From positions 620,001 through 684,000 of the forward strand of contig NZ_BLRL01000001.1 of NCBI RefSeq assembly GCF_015082335.1: a stretch of 64,000 bases of DNA. Direction: 5' to 3'. Source of the stretch: Moritella sp. F3. GTDB taxonomy: Bacteria; Pseudomonadota; Gammaproteobacteria; Enterobacterales; Moritellaceae. A program made the position numbers and the translations under genes. The notes below the pieces were generated by a model. The model ran no database searches. It was not told the DNA's origin and worked only from the letters and a program-made list of their open reading frames with translations. Below are positions 49,505 to 58,120 of the stretch, one piece after another; position 1 is the first letter of the stretch; each line of letters starts with the position of its first letter.

Positions 49505-50263
49505 TTATTGCACTAATTTATTACTGATCCCCTTGGTACGAATTTTATTTACATTCAAGTTCATTAAGTGGCGAAGTACATAACGAAACATCACTTTTTT
49601 AATACCAGAGAGATTACTGCCATAGTTTGCATAAAAATCATCAGGCTGGGTGTATATACCAAAGTCATCGGCAATACCTTCGCTTTGAATATAAGTATCT
49701 TCGCCTTGCCAATCGACATTAGGGTTAGATAAACATTTAGTCGCAATACCGTAGCCAGAAAATGCTTCATTTTTTACTTCACTTTTTATTTCATTTGGTT
49801 TAGCAAAATGGTTTTGAACTTGTTTTAAATAATCCTTATCTAAAATATACCCCTCTAAGTTGATCCAACGTCCAGCTTGATAAACTTCCACCCAACTATG
49901 GATAATACGAGGCGGTGCAACAATGAAAAGGTAGTTAGGGATGGCTCCTCGCTGTAAATCATTATAAATAGTAAAACCGTGAAAACGGGTAGATATACCC
50001 ACAGCGCGAAGTAATGCCATTAATAATGTACCTTTGGTATTACATTGCCCGTAACCATCTTTTAATACTTGGCTTGCAGATAAACGATCATCCTTGTTAT
50101 AACCAAAACGAGTATCATCCCGAACAAAGTTGTAGATCGCGCCAATGGCATCATATTGAGATAGATTTTTCCATTTTCTTCTCTCGATTAGGTTTTGTAT
50201 TTGTGGGTGGTTAAAATCCAGCATTGATGTTTCTTGTAGGTACTCTGTTGATAACTCGCTCAT
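49505..50263 (-). CDS. Transglutaminase-like domain protein
   Basis: The 252-residue protein has a transglutaminase/cysteine-protease core. The candidate catalytic Cys is in DGYGQCNTKGTLLMALLRAVGI (shortened: Gly-Gln-Cys-Asn-Thr-Lys), and the His is in IIHSWVEVY about 50 residues later. The third residue is normally Asp after a Trp strand; here the segment is WINLEGYILD. There is no signal peptide. It lies upstream of the lipoxygenase-like gene on the same strand but 376 bp away, so a shared role is uncertain. Confidence 0.8.
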   Translation of the reverse strand: MSELSTEYLQETSMLDFNHPQIQNLIERRKWKNLSQYDAIGAIYNFVRDDTRFGYNKDDRLSASQVLKDGYGQCNTKGTLLMALLRAVGISTRFHGFTIYNDLQRGAIPNYLFIVAPPRIIHSWVEVYQAGRWINLEGYILDKDYLKQVQNHFAKPNEIKSEVKNEAFSGYGIATKCLSNPNVDWQGEDTYIQSEGIADDFGIYTQPDDFYANYGSNLSGIKKVMFRYVLRHLMNLNVNKIRTKGISNKLVQ

Positions 50264-50333
50264 GGGGTAACTCCTTTTATTGAATATATAAGGAGCATAA
50301 CCAAAGTCTTAATACAAAAATTGAATAAACTGG

Positions 50334-51077
50334 CTAACCTTTGCGAAAAATAGCCTTTGCTTGACTCATTGTCATACCAAATGTCTTGCGAAACGTCCGG
50401 CTTAAATGTGCGCTATCGGAGAACCCAGCCAAATGCGCTGCGTCTGTTGCTGAATGGCCATTTAATACAGCCCTCACTGCACATATCATGCGACACCACA
50501 GCAGATATGGCCGCCAGGGAATACCCATCTCTTGACTAAATAAATGCAAGAAACGACTTTCTGACAAAGCTAATTTGTCAGCCACTTCAGAAGCCCGCCA
50601 ATTACTTGGCTTGATGCACTCACCACCTAGGCATTGATCAAGTTCGCGCAATAACGCCTTAATTCGATGGTCCTCAACTTTACTTACATTGATAAGAGGA
50701 AATGCTGTTGAGAGCCCTAATGCTTTGAATAAAGGGGTAAGCGAAGCTGCGAAGTCATCGGTTGGATCGGCATGATGACGAATAGATATGGGAAGCTTCA
50801 ATATTGTTGATGGTCGACCTAACAGTTTCTCAGAAAGTGCGAGTCCTAATTCGCTAGTCGGTTCCACTAGCAATATCCAACCCTCATCAATTTGTAATTG
50901 GTGTTCCACATTGGAACCAATTATTAAAGGTGTTGATGTAGCCTTATTATCGAGTTTGCAGCAAGTCCCACCTCTAGACCAAACTAACTGAATAGCATTA
51001 TGGCAATGGGGAGAGGCATCTATAGATGAACCATATATGATGACTAAACCTGCTTTGAACCAAATGTTAGACTTCAT
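50334..51077 (-). CDS. AraC family transcriptional regulator
   Basis: The 247-residue protein has an N-terminal cupin-like ligand region and a C-terminal AraC DNA-binding domain at about 150-245, with two helix-turn-helix motifs: ASEVADKLALSESRFLHLF and the AraC signature around DAAHLAGFSDSAHLSRTFRKTFGM (shortened: Gly-Phe-Ser-Asp-x2-His). The track allows TTG at 51080, but the ATG at 51077 has AAAGG upstream. It starts four bases downstream of the end of the LysR gene, so the two may be co-transcribed. Confidence 0.88.
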   Translation of the reverse strand: MKSNIWFKAGLVIIYGSSIDASPHCHNAIQLVWSRGGTCCKLDNKATSTPLIIGSNVEHQLQIDEGWILLVEPTSELGLALSEKLLGRPSTILKLPISIRHHADPTDDFAASLTPLFKALGLSTAFPLINVSKVEDHRIKALLRELDQCLGGECIKPSNWRASEVADKLALSESRFLHLFSQEMGIPWRPYLLWCRMICAVRAVLNGHSATDAAHLAGFSDSAHLSRTFRKTFGMTMSQAKAIFRKG

Positions 51078-51081
51078 CAAT

Positions 51082-51960
51082 TTACGAACCTTTATAATTT
51101 GATAAGTTGCCGGTAATTAAATCGCGTTGACTTTCTAACACCGAAATTAAATATTCTTTACAGGCACGTACTCTCGCTGTAGAGCGTAATTCAACATGAT
51201 TCAAAACCCAAATCCCCCAATCCGATGGCTGCATATGGATATCTAGACGAACCAATCCAGGCTGGGTATCACCAATAAAACAAGGTAATTTAGCTAAACC
51301 AAAACCGTTAGCTGCAGCAACAGCCATTGAACCGACATCATCGACTCGAAGTGATACCTCAGCATCCTTTGCCTGCGTTCTTACCCAATCCGGTCGCTTA
51401 TTTTCAGACTGAAAAAGGATCACTTTGGTTTGTGTTGAGCGATATTGTAAATATTCTGGCGAAGCATAGATCCCATGATGCAGTTTCATAACTTCAGTGC
51501 CCACAAGATAATCCGGTGGATTAGGTGTCATACGAATGGCCAAATCAGCTTCCATAACAGCTAAATCGACGAGATTTTTGGTCATGAGTAGCTGCATATC
51601 GATATCAGGGAAACGTTGGCAGAAGTCCCCCATCTTTGGAATAATAAGGCGATTAGCAAGTTCAAATGCAATAGTCAGCTTTAATGGACCAGCTAAGGCA
51701 GCATCCTGATTGGCAGCTTGCCTATCTATGGTCTGTACCTTTTCTTCCATTGATACCACTTGTTGGTATAGGTTCTCTGCCGCTTGGGTCATCGCGTAAC
51801 CACTTCTACTCTTATCAAAGAGTCGCGAACCTAGGCTTAATTCAAGTGCTTCAATACGCCTTGCTACAGTAGTATGTTTGACATTTAGCACCCGACCAGC
51901 ACCACTAATAGTACCCTCTCTCGCTAATGCCAGAAAATACTTCAAGTCATTCCAATTCAT
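51082..51960 (-). CDS. LysR family transcriptional regulator
   Basis: The 292-residue protein has a LysR helix-turn-helix at about 2-60 (WNDLKYFLALAREGTISGA) and an effector domain. An ATG at 51996 is in frame, but GAGG eight bases before the ATG at 51960 marks the usual LysR start. It is divergent from the PhzF-like gene, which starts about 150 bp away and is the likely target. It is followed at once by an AraC gene. Confidence 0.92.
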   Translation of the reverse strand: MNWNDLKYFLALAREGTISGAGRVLNVKHTTVARRIEALELSLGSRLFDKSRSGYAMTQAAENLYQQVVSMEEKVQTIDRQAANQDAALAGPLKLTIAFELANRLIIPKMGDFCQRFPDIDMQLLMTKNLVDLAVMEADLAIRMTPNPPDYLVGTEVMKLHHGIYASPEYLQYRSTQTKVILFQSENKRPDWVRTQAKDAEVSLRVDDVGSMAVAAANGFGLAKLPCFIGDTQPGLVRLDIHMQPSDWGIWVLNHVELRSTARVRACKEYLISVLESQRDLITGNLSNYKGS

Positions 51961-52108
51961 AAAAAACACCTCAGTGAGTTTAAGTCCAGTGTGCATTTAT
52001 GCACATAGCATGTCAATAATAACTCATTTACTGTCTTTATTGGGTGACATACATTAATGGTGTAACCACACAAACTCAAATTGAAATTAAAATTAAAAGG
52101 AACGTTCA

Positions 52109-52951
52109 ATGAGTTCACATACATTACAAAAACTAGCAGCCTTTACTTCCACACCTGAAGGTGGCAATCCAGCAGGCGTATGGATTGGAGACTCGTTGCC
52201 TGAACCACAAGAGATGCAACGAATAGCAGCCGAAGTTGGGTTTTCAGAAACCGCTTTTGTCGCGCCGAACAAAGGAAGTAAGCGCACCGTACGCTATTAC
52301 AGCCCTGAAGCTGAAGTGCCATTTTGCGGACACGCGACGATAGCAACAGGCGTTGCCTTGGGTAAAAAAGCAGGCAGCGGCACCTACCAGTTTGCTACGA
52401 CTGTAGGGACTATTCCCGTTGAGGTTAGCGAGTATTGCGGTGAAATGAGAGCCGCACTTACATCAGTAGAACCTAAATTTGAATTACCATCGGACACTTT
52501 ACTTAAAAATGCGCTCTCTGCACTGGACTGGGACGTGGATGATTTAGATAGCAGTATTCCACCAGCACGGGCTTTTGGTGGTAATTGGCACTTAGTATTA
52601 GCAGTTAAATCAAAACAACGCTTAGATGACTTAAGCTACAACTTCGGCAAGCTTAAACAAATGATGCTTGATGATGATTTAACCACGTTGCAACTAATCT
52701 GGCGCGAAAACGATGGACTCATTCACTCTCGTAATCCATTTCCAGTTGGTGGGGTCGTCGAGGATTCGGCCACAGGCGCTTCGGCGGTTGCCTTAGGCGG
52801 GTATTTACGAGAATCCAACATCATTAATGCACCGCAAAATATCAATATTCTACAAGGTGAAATAATGGGTTCGCCGAGTCACTTAACGCTTTTTATCCCG
52901 AAAAAGGGCGGCATCACAGTGTCAGGTACGGCAGTGATCTTGTCTGATTAA
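52109..52951 (+). CDS. PhzF family isomerase-like protein
   Basis: The 280-residue protein has the two-lobed PhzF fold: AAFTSTPEGGNPAGVWIGD near the N terminus, the catalytic Glu in GFSETAFVAP at about 44-53, the FCGHATIATG motif at about 70-79 and the second lobe GASAVALGGYL. PhzF of phenazine synthesis is an isomerase; most relatives have unknown substrates. AAGGAA precedes the ATG. It is divergent from the LysR gene and ends before a repeated hairpin element. Confidence 0.9.
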   Translation: MSSHTLQKLAAFTSTPEGGNPAGVWIGDSLPEPQEMQRIAAEVGFSETAFVAPNKGSKRTVRYYSPEAEVPFCGHATIATGVALGKKAGSGTYQFATTVGTIPVEVSEYCGEMRAALTSVEPKFELPSDTLLKNALSALDWDVDDLDSSIPPARAFGGNWHLVLAVKSKQRLDDLSYNFGKLKQMMLDDDLTTLQLIWRENDGLIHSRNPFPVGGVVEDSATGASAVALGGYLRESNIINAPQNINILQGEIMGSPSHLTLFIPKKGGITVSGTAVILSD

Positions 52952-53011
52952 GCAATTGGACTTTCGGAGTGTTCAAGATGCAGTCATTGAACAACACATG
53001 TTTATATCAAA

Positions 53012-53085
53012 CAAACGGAAACGCCCAAGGTTATTAGCCTTGGCGTTTCTTCTAGCTGAGTTGTTATGACGAGCCAAGGTTTATA
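53012..53085. repeat. repeated terminator-like element, copy 1
   Basis: The element starts with GAAACGCC-AAGG, a short loop and CCTTGGCGTTTC, a strong hairpin followed by TTCT, then a conserved tail with TTATGACGAGCCAAG. A near-identical copy in the same orientation occurs at 54118-54187. It lies between convergent genes, so it may terminate transcription. Confidence 0.75.
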
Positions 53086-53119
53086 CGCCATGGTTAAGAT
53101 TTTAATAAGTAGTTAATCG

Positions 53120-53533
53120 TTAGAAGCCATTAGGGTTATCGATTATATAAAGCCAGCCGCCATCAGTATATTTCATCACTTCAAGTGCCATTCCAGTTTG
53201 TACATTAGGGATCTCCCAGTCAGAACGGATAAGCGCCGTATCACCATTAATGTGAATAGATGTTCCGTGTGTAACCATTTCCACGTCACCTTGCATATAA
53301 CCTTTTAAACTCAGCTTGATAGCGTCTTTACCTTTAGCAAGATTACCTTCAGCGTCTAAGACGAATACGGCATCGTCATGGAATAACGTACCTAGCCCAG
53401 TAATATCTTTATTTGCAAAATACTCAGAAAATAGCTGGTGTAACTCGCTCGGTGTTTGTGGTTTTTCATAATCCATTGCGCCATGAGATAAAAAAGATAA
53501 CGTACTTAAAAAAACTAACAATATTGCTTTCAT
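53120..53533 (-). CDS. SnoaL/DUF4440-like secreted protein
   Basis: The 137-residue protein has a signal peptide of about 18 residues (LLVFLSTLSFLSHGA) and then an NTF2-like cone fold: ELHQLFSEYFANKDITGLGT helix, FHDDAVFVLD strand, and a C-terminal WLYIIDNPNGF. This family (SgcJ/EcaC, DUF4440) includes enzymes and binding proteins with no fixed function. It is expected in the periplasm. It is convergent with the PhzF-like gene. Confidence 0.82.
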   Translation of the reverse strand: MKAILLVFLSTLSFLSHGAMDYEKPQTPSELHQLFSEYFANKDITGLGTLFHDDAVFVLDAEGNLAKGKDAIKLSLKGYMQGDVEMVTHGTSIHINGDTALIRSDWEIPNVQTGMALEVMKYTDGGWLYIIDNPNGF

Positions 53534-53698
53534 AATATGCCCTTAGTTTGAATCTTCGGTGATGATGAAGTGATCATACTGAAGTCAGTTTACAAAATAA
53601 ATTAGCTACTAAAAAGTAACTAGTTACTTCTTGGTAACCAGTGCGGTGATAGTAATTTGATACATGTTCGATATAATGAAAAAAATAAGGGAGTGAGC

Positions 53699-54028
53699 AT
53701 GAGTGAACAAGGGAAACAGCCTGAAGGTTATTGTAGTGCTGATAAATACTTAACATTGGTCTCTACAAAGTGGACAGCTCATATTGTTTGGTTAATTGGT
53801 CAGCATCAAGAAATTCGTTTCGGGCAAATACGTAAGCAGCTCGCTTTCATTTCGAGCAAGGTACTCAGTGAACGATTAAAACAGTTAAAGGAAGAAGGTT
53901 TTGTTTGGCGAAGACAAGAAGAAACGGTTCCAGTGACAGTGTATTACGGCTTAACGCCAAAAGGTAAAGAGCTTGCTGAAATTGTCGATATTATCGTCAT
54001 AAAATCTGATGACTGGGACAAGTCTTGA
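53699..54028 (+). CDS. HxlR family transcriptional regulator
   Basis: The 109-residue protein is a typical HxlR/MarR-type winged helix: YCSADKYLTLVSTKWTAHIV with the conserved Cys, RFGQIRKQLAFISSKVLSERL, and YYGLTPKGKEL. Several HxlR proteins sense electrophiles through the N-terminal Cys. An upstream in-frame ATG at 53657 lacks a ribosome site; the ATG at 53699 has GGAG six bases before it. It is divergent from the DUF4440-like gene, a possible target. Confidence 0.9.
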   Translation: MSEQGKQPEGYCSADKYLTLVSTKWTAHIVWLIGQHQEIRFGQIRKQLAFISSKVLSERLKQLKEEGFVWRRQEETVPVTVYYGLTPKGKELAEIVDIIVIKSDDWDKS

Positions 54029-54117
54029 TTAATCCCGATTTTGCCTAAATATTACAATGCAAAAATAAATAATAGTACATACAGAAATAGGCTCTATATT
54101 CTGTGATTAAAGTGATG

Positions 54118-54187
54118 AAACGGAAACGCCCAAGGTTATTGGCCTTGGGCGTTTCTTCTAGCAGAGTTGGTTATGACGAACCAAGAC
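54118..54187. repeat. repeated terminator-like element, copy 2
   Basis: This copy has GAAACGCCCAAGG and CCTTGGGCGTTTC as a perfect stem, with the same tail TTCTAGC-x-GAGTT and TTATGACGAACCAAG as the copy at 53012-53085. It ends at the stop of the YjaB-like gene and lies between convergent genes. Confidence 0.75.
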
Positions 54188-54619
54188 TTATAACTTCATG
54201 TGTAAAATCGGAAATGGCTTACCCATATCATCAAGCGGTGAGCGCGATATCACGTTAAACCCCATGTGTTGATAAAAACCAACAGCTAATGGATTTTGTT
54301 CGTTTACATCAACGCTATTTACGTTCAATACACCCATGGCATATTCTAATAGCAACTTACCAGCGCCTTGCCCTCTCGCTTTATCAGCGATAAACAGCAT
54401 TTCAACTTTCGAGCCGTGGACACCTACAAAGCCGATAATTACACCGTCTGTATCTTTGATACACTTCAAGGTAACCGCCGGAAAAGCTTTCTCAATGATA
54501 ATAGGCTTAAAAAAAGCGATATCTTCTTCGGTAATAAAGTCATGAGTTGCTCGGACTGAGTTTTCCCAAACATCTAACATTTCTGCGTAATATTCAGGAA
54601 ACACATTTTCTACAATCAT
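54188..54619 (-). CDS. YjaB-like GNAT acetyltransferase
   Basis: The 143-residue protein follows E. coli YjaB: SVRATHDFITEEDI near the N terminus, the acetyl-CoA loop DKARGQGAGKLLLEYA at about 80-95, and VNEQNPLAVGFYQHMGF at the C-terminal strand. YjaB binds acetyl-CoA; its acceptor is unknown. The stop directly abuts the repeated hairpin element. The gene is divergent from the phosphotransferase gene. Confidence 0.9.
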   Translation of the reverse strand: MIVENVFPEYYAEMLDVWENSVRATHDFITEEDIAFFKPIIIEKAFPAVTLKCIKDTDGVIIGFVGVHGSKVEMLFIADKARGQGAGKLLLEYAMGVLNVNSVDVNEQNPLAVGFYQHMGFNVISRSPLDDMGKPFPILHMKL

Positions 54620-54782
54620 AATTGTCTCACTTAAGTTTGTTGCTTAAATACTTTTTGATTACAGCGCAGCCGCGATGGCGCATCATAACAAATAAAGTCA
54701 CAGGAGTAGACCTAAAACGAAAGGTACCCATCAACCTCACTATTTTGTACACTATTAACCTATTAAAATTAATGAGTCAGTG

Positions 54783-55844
54783 ATGAGTATACCTACAGAC
54801 GTTTTACAATCCGTTGCCCAGGCCATGACAGCAGATCATGTTGTCAGTACCCAGCTAATCCAACCATTATGGGGTGGATATGGCGAGCTGTTTCGAGCCA
54901 CGCTGAGTGGTAGCCAGTATACTTCCGTCATCGTAAAGCATATTAAATTACCCCAACCTAAAGTACATCCTCGCGGTTGGAATTCGTCACTATCTCATCA
55001 GCGAAAGTTAACATCATACCAGGTAGAATTACACTGGTATCAGCATTACGCTAATCATTGCCTACCCCAATGCCCAGTGCCTAAATGTCTATATGTTAAC
55101 GAGCAGGATAATGACATATTACTCATCATGGAAGATTTGGCCACGCTAGGATTTACACAGACATTCACCAGCTTTGAACCTAAGATTTTATCTTATACAC
55201 AAGTATCGTATAAACAGACGTCTCATAAACCAGCATCTTATGAACAAATAGAAGCATGCTTGTCCTGGTTAGCTTATTTCCACGCACAGCATCTAACGGT
55301 TGAACCCGATGGTCTTTGGGAGGTCGGCAGTTATTGGCACCTTGCGACCCGTCCTGACGAGCTAGAAAAACTAACAGATATCCCATTACAACAAGCAGCC
55401 CTGCACATAGATAAAACATTACAGCAATGTCAGTTTCAAACACTTATTCATGGTGATGCTAAGTTGGCTAACTTCTGTTTCACAGCAACTGGCGACCGCG
55501 TGGCTGGTGTTGATTTTCAATATGTCGGTAGAGGTTGCGGCATGAAAGATGTGATCATGTTGCTCAGTAGTTGCGTACCACACCAACAGTGCGAGCAAGA
55601 TGTACCTGACCTACTTAATAATTACTTTAGCAAATTACAACAGGCCCTCACCGAGCTACAACCCCATATTGACTCGCAAACAGTGGAAGATGCATGGCGA
55701 CCACTTTATTGTATCGCTTGGGCTGACTTTCAACGTTTCATGAAAGGCTGGAGTCCAACGCATTGGAAGATCAATCGCTATACCGAATCGCTGACTCAGC
55801 AGGCACTGTTACAGTTAAAACGGCCCGTTAAACGATTACCGTAA
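54783..55844 (+). CDS. Choline-kinase/APH-like phosphotransferase with pentapeptide repeat
   Basis: The 353-residue protein has a kinase-like fold of the aminoglycoside-phosphotransferase/ecdysteroid-kinase group. The ATP-binding Lys is in VIVKHIKLP, Brenner's motif LIHGDAKLANFCF at about 221-233 holds the catalytic Asp, and AGVDFQYVG carries the metal-binding Asp. Between them, residues about 137-156 are four pentads (SYTQV, SYKQT, SHKPA, SYEQI) encoded by 15-bp repeats at 55191-55250. A GTG at 54780 is possible; the ATG has GAG upstream. It lies 42 bp before the IMPase-family gene. Confidence 0.82.
   Translation: MSIPTDVLQSVAQAMTADHVVSTQLIQPLWGGYGELFRATLSGSQYTSVIVKHIKLPQPKVHPRGWNSSLSHQRKLTSYQVELHWYQHYANHCLPQCPVPKCLYVNEQDNDILLIMEDLATLGFTQTFTSFEPKILSYTQVSYKQTSHKPASYEQIEACLSWLAYFHAQHLTVEPDGLWEVGSYWHLATRPDELEKLTDIPLQQAALHIDKTLQQCQFQTLIHGDAKLANFCFTATGDRVAGVDFQYVGRGCGMKDVIMLLSSCVPHQQCEQDVPDLLNNYFSKLQQALTELQPHIDSQTVEDAWRPLYCIAWADFQRFMKGWSPTHWKINRYTESLTQQALLQLKRPVKRLP
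55191..55250 (+). repeat. four tandem 15-bp repeats inside a coding region
   Basis: Units begin at 55191, 55206, 55221 and 55236 and share the pattern TCnTATnnACAnnnn. Each encodes Ser-Tyr/His-x-Gln/Pro-x, so copy number can change without a frameshift. Confidence 0.8.
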
Positions 55845-55885
55845 ACAGTACCGTTCAACTCATCTAATAAAGGTCTATCAACATC

Positions 55886-56842
55886 ATGAAACTAAGCGTT
55901 TGTCAGTTAGAACAGCTATTGCAACTCGCCACGGATGCAGCGTTAGAAGCAGGTAAGTTCATTAATAACGTTGATAGAAAGTCACTGCAGGTACAGAGTA
56001 AACAAGCTGGTTCTAGTTTAAGTGCGCAGGTTGTCACGCAAGTAGATTTAGATAGCCAAGCCATTATATTAGCGATACTAGAGCCGACTATCACACAATA
56101 TGATATTGCCTTGTTGACTGAAGAAAATACCTGCGAGGAGGGTGTAGTAACTCACGCTCGTTTTCATAAAGACCATTTTTGGTGTATCGACCCACTCGAT
56201 GGCACTCTGCCCTTTATTGAAGGTGGCGATGGTTTTGCCGTGTCTATCGCGTTAGTCGATATTACCGGTAAACCTATCATTGGCGTAGTCTATAACCCCA
56301 GTACAAATGACCTCTATCAGGCCATTAATGCCCAGCCACTGCTATCAAGCGTACTCAAGAATAGAATGCCTTGGCAGCCGGAGAAAAATAATCCGGTATT
56401 AAGCTTGTATATAGACCGTAGTTTCCAGCAAGACGCTCGTTATCCAGCAGTTCTTGAACAATTAACTGCACAGGCAGTGCAACAAGGATTGAAATTACAG
56501 GTCATCAAAAACTGCGGCGCTGTCATGAATGCGATTGGTGTACTCGAAAACCCACCAGCTTGTTATGTTAAGTTACCGAAACCACAACTCGGTGGCGGCA
56601 GCTTGTGGGACTTCAGTGCTACCGCAGCGATAACCCAAGCATTATCTACTCAGTATTTAGCGTCATCTTCAGACGTGTTATGCAGCGTCAGTGATTACCA
56701 AGGCGCACCTTTAGATCTTAACCGCGCGGACTCTAATTACATGAACCACAGAGGCGTGTTATATAGCTGCGGGTTGATACAGCAAATTTTGGTTGTAATG
56801 GATAAACTCGAAGATATTGAATTCTTATCTATAGCGAAATAA
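55886..56842 (+). CDS. Inositol monophosphatase family phosphatase (CysQ-like)
   Basis: The 318-residue protein has the metal-binding motifs of the IMPase superfamily: TEENT at about 78-82, the WCIDPLDGTLPFIEG motif at about 99-113, and GSLWDFSATAA at about 235-245. Family members hydrolyse inositol phosphates, fructose 1,6-bisphosphate or 3'-phosphoadenosine 5'-phosphate. Leu replaces the usual Thr-x-Asn after DGT. It lies 42 bp after the choline-kinase-like gene, probably in the same transcript, which suggests a phosphorylated small-molecule pathway. Confidence 0.85.
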   Translation: MKLSVCQLEQLLQLATDAALEAGKFINNVDRKSLQVQSKQAGSSLSAQVVTQVDLDSQAIILAILEPTITQYDIALLTEENTCEEGVVTHARFHKDHFWCIDPLDGTLPFIEGGDGFAVSIALVDITGKPIIGVVYNPSTNDLYQAINAQPLLSSVLKNRMPWQPEKNNPVLSLYIDRSFQQDARYPAVLEQLTAQAVQQGLKLQVIKNCGAVMNAIGVLENPPACYVKLPKPQLGGGSLWDFSATAAITQALSTQYLASSSDVLCSVSDYQGAPLDLNRADSNYMNHRGVLYSCGLIQQILVVMDKLEDIEFLSIAK

Positions 56843-56868
56843 TGCGTTAATGAGTGGGATCATTTCGG

Positions 56869-57138
56869 TCAGAGTGATGATTTATAGCTAAACCAACCTT
56901 TCAAGTTGTAATAGTATATTCTTGAAAGAAACACCGTAGCGATAAAAAACACCGTCGTAATAGCTAAACCAGCGAAATAGATCATGATGAGGTTATCCAG
57001 CAATGCAGGGGTAACCTTAAATAAAATATTCCACATTAACCACCAAAGCACATAGAAAAAGGCTGTGCTAGCAACACAGGCGATTGCTAACGTTAAAAGT
57101 GTTAGCATCCAAAGCGCATAGTCTTTATTGTTCATCAT
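56869..57138 (-). CDS. small two-helix membrane protein
   Basis: The 89-residue protein has two membrane helices, at about 10-38 and 46-70, and a short basic C-terminal tail. No family is recognised. AGAGAGA lies just before two adjacent ATG codons (57138 and 57135). It lies 32 bp downstream of a secreted-protein gene on the same strand, so they may be an operon. Confidence 0.65.
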   Translation of the reverse strand: MMNNKDYALWMLTLLTLAIACVASTAFFYVLWWLMWNILFKVTPALLDNLIMIYFAGLAITTVFFIATVFLSRIYYYNLKGWFSYKSSL

Positions 57139-57170
57139 TCTCTCTAATATAAATAGTATTAATCGGCACC

Positions 57171-57641
57171 TTAGTAATACTCAAACTCTTCTTCTTCAAA
57201 CGATGGTAGATAACCAATAAATTCATCACCGGAAAAAGTTTTGCACTCTACATCAGCCAATATATTTTCATTCTTAATCACGTATACGCCTGCAGTTTCA
57301 ATGTACTCTCTGCTGCCATCGTCACGGAATTCACCACTGACCCCTCTCGAATACACAATATATTTATATTTACCGTTTGAAAATACTAAATGACCCGCAC
57401 CTCCGCCACTATAGCTAGTCCGACTAAAATGAACGACTGATTCAATCTCTAATTCAACCAGCTCAGACGTACCAAAACGATAAATAACAGTGCGATCATT
57501 AGCTGAACATACTGAGATACTTTTCGAACCGACACCACAAGTAAAAGACGTTTTCTCATTCTGAAGACAAAGATTTTCAGCAAAAGAGACTGGGCTTGCC
57601 AGTAAATATAAGGCACATAAGATAAACATCTTCATTGTCAT
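57171..57641 (-). CDS. hypothetical secreted protein
   Basis: The frame extends to 57797, but the first 52 residues are atypical, whereas the ATG at 57641 starts a clear signal peptide (MTMKMFILCALYLLASPVSFA) of about 21 residues. The mature part of about 135 residues has Cys residues near both ends (ENLCLQNEKTSFTCGVG and ADVECKTF), suggesting disulfides, and ends in an acidic EEEEFEYY tail. The function is unknown. It is expected in the periplasm. Confidence 0.65.
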   Translation of the reverse strand: MTMKMFILCALYLLASPVSFAENLCLQNEKTSFTCGVGSKSISVCSANDRTVIYRFGTSELVELEIESVVHFSRTSYSGGGAGHLVFSNGKYKYIVYSRGVSGEFRDDGSREYIETAGVYVIKNENILADVECKTFSGDEFIGYLPSFEEEEFEYY

Positions 57642-57795
57642 AATTATTAGCCATAGGAAATGAGTGTTTATAACATTAAGGACAATATCGTTGTGTAAGG
57701 AAATGTAAGCATTAGGCAAGAAAGGGAAAGAAAGAGGAAGCTGAAGAACTTCCTCTTTCTTAATACAGGACGTGAGGATCACTGTAATATTCGTC

Positions 57796-57822
57796 ATATG
57801 GAGAGAGGGCTCTCCATATTTT
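57796..57822 (+). terminator. stem-loop with T-run
   Basis: ATATGGAGAG and CTCTCCATAT form a perfect 10-bp stem around four bases, followed by TTTT on the plus strand. No plus-strand gene ends nearby, so what it terminates is unclear. Confidence 0.65.
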
Positions 57823-58120
57823 AAACACTAACTATTCATATATTAGATAGCATTTTTTGCATTTGTCATCCAGAGGAGCATTAGCCTACTCTTCTGGATT
57901 TAAATCTGCACGTAAGAGCTGTGCAGAATGCCCTGTTACGCTTTGAGCGCTATAGTAATAAAATATTAAGAATGACATTAGCCTATAATGTGAATGAGTT
58001 ATGAACAGATAATTGATCGTCATTTCTATTTACCAAGTTATTCTCAAATAACATTTGAACCAATGAGGCATTACCACTTTAAAACAATAGCTTACATTCA
58101 CTTTAGTTTATTTCAATACA
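57798..58120. other. intergenic region with a cluster of hairpins
   Basis: Besides the stem at 57796-57819, this gap has ATCCAGAGGAG/CTCTTCTGGAT at 57868-57899 (one G-T pair) and CTGCAC/GTGCAG at 57906-57926. No protein-coding gene is seen. The run of three stems could be a small RNA. Confidence 0.45.
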
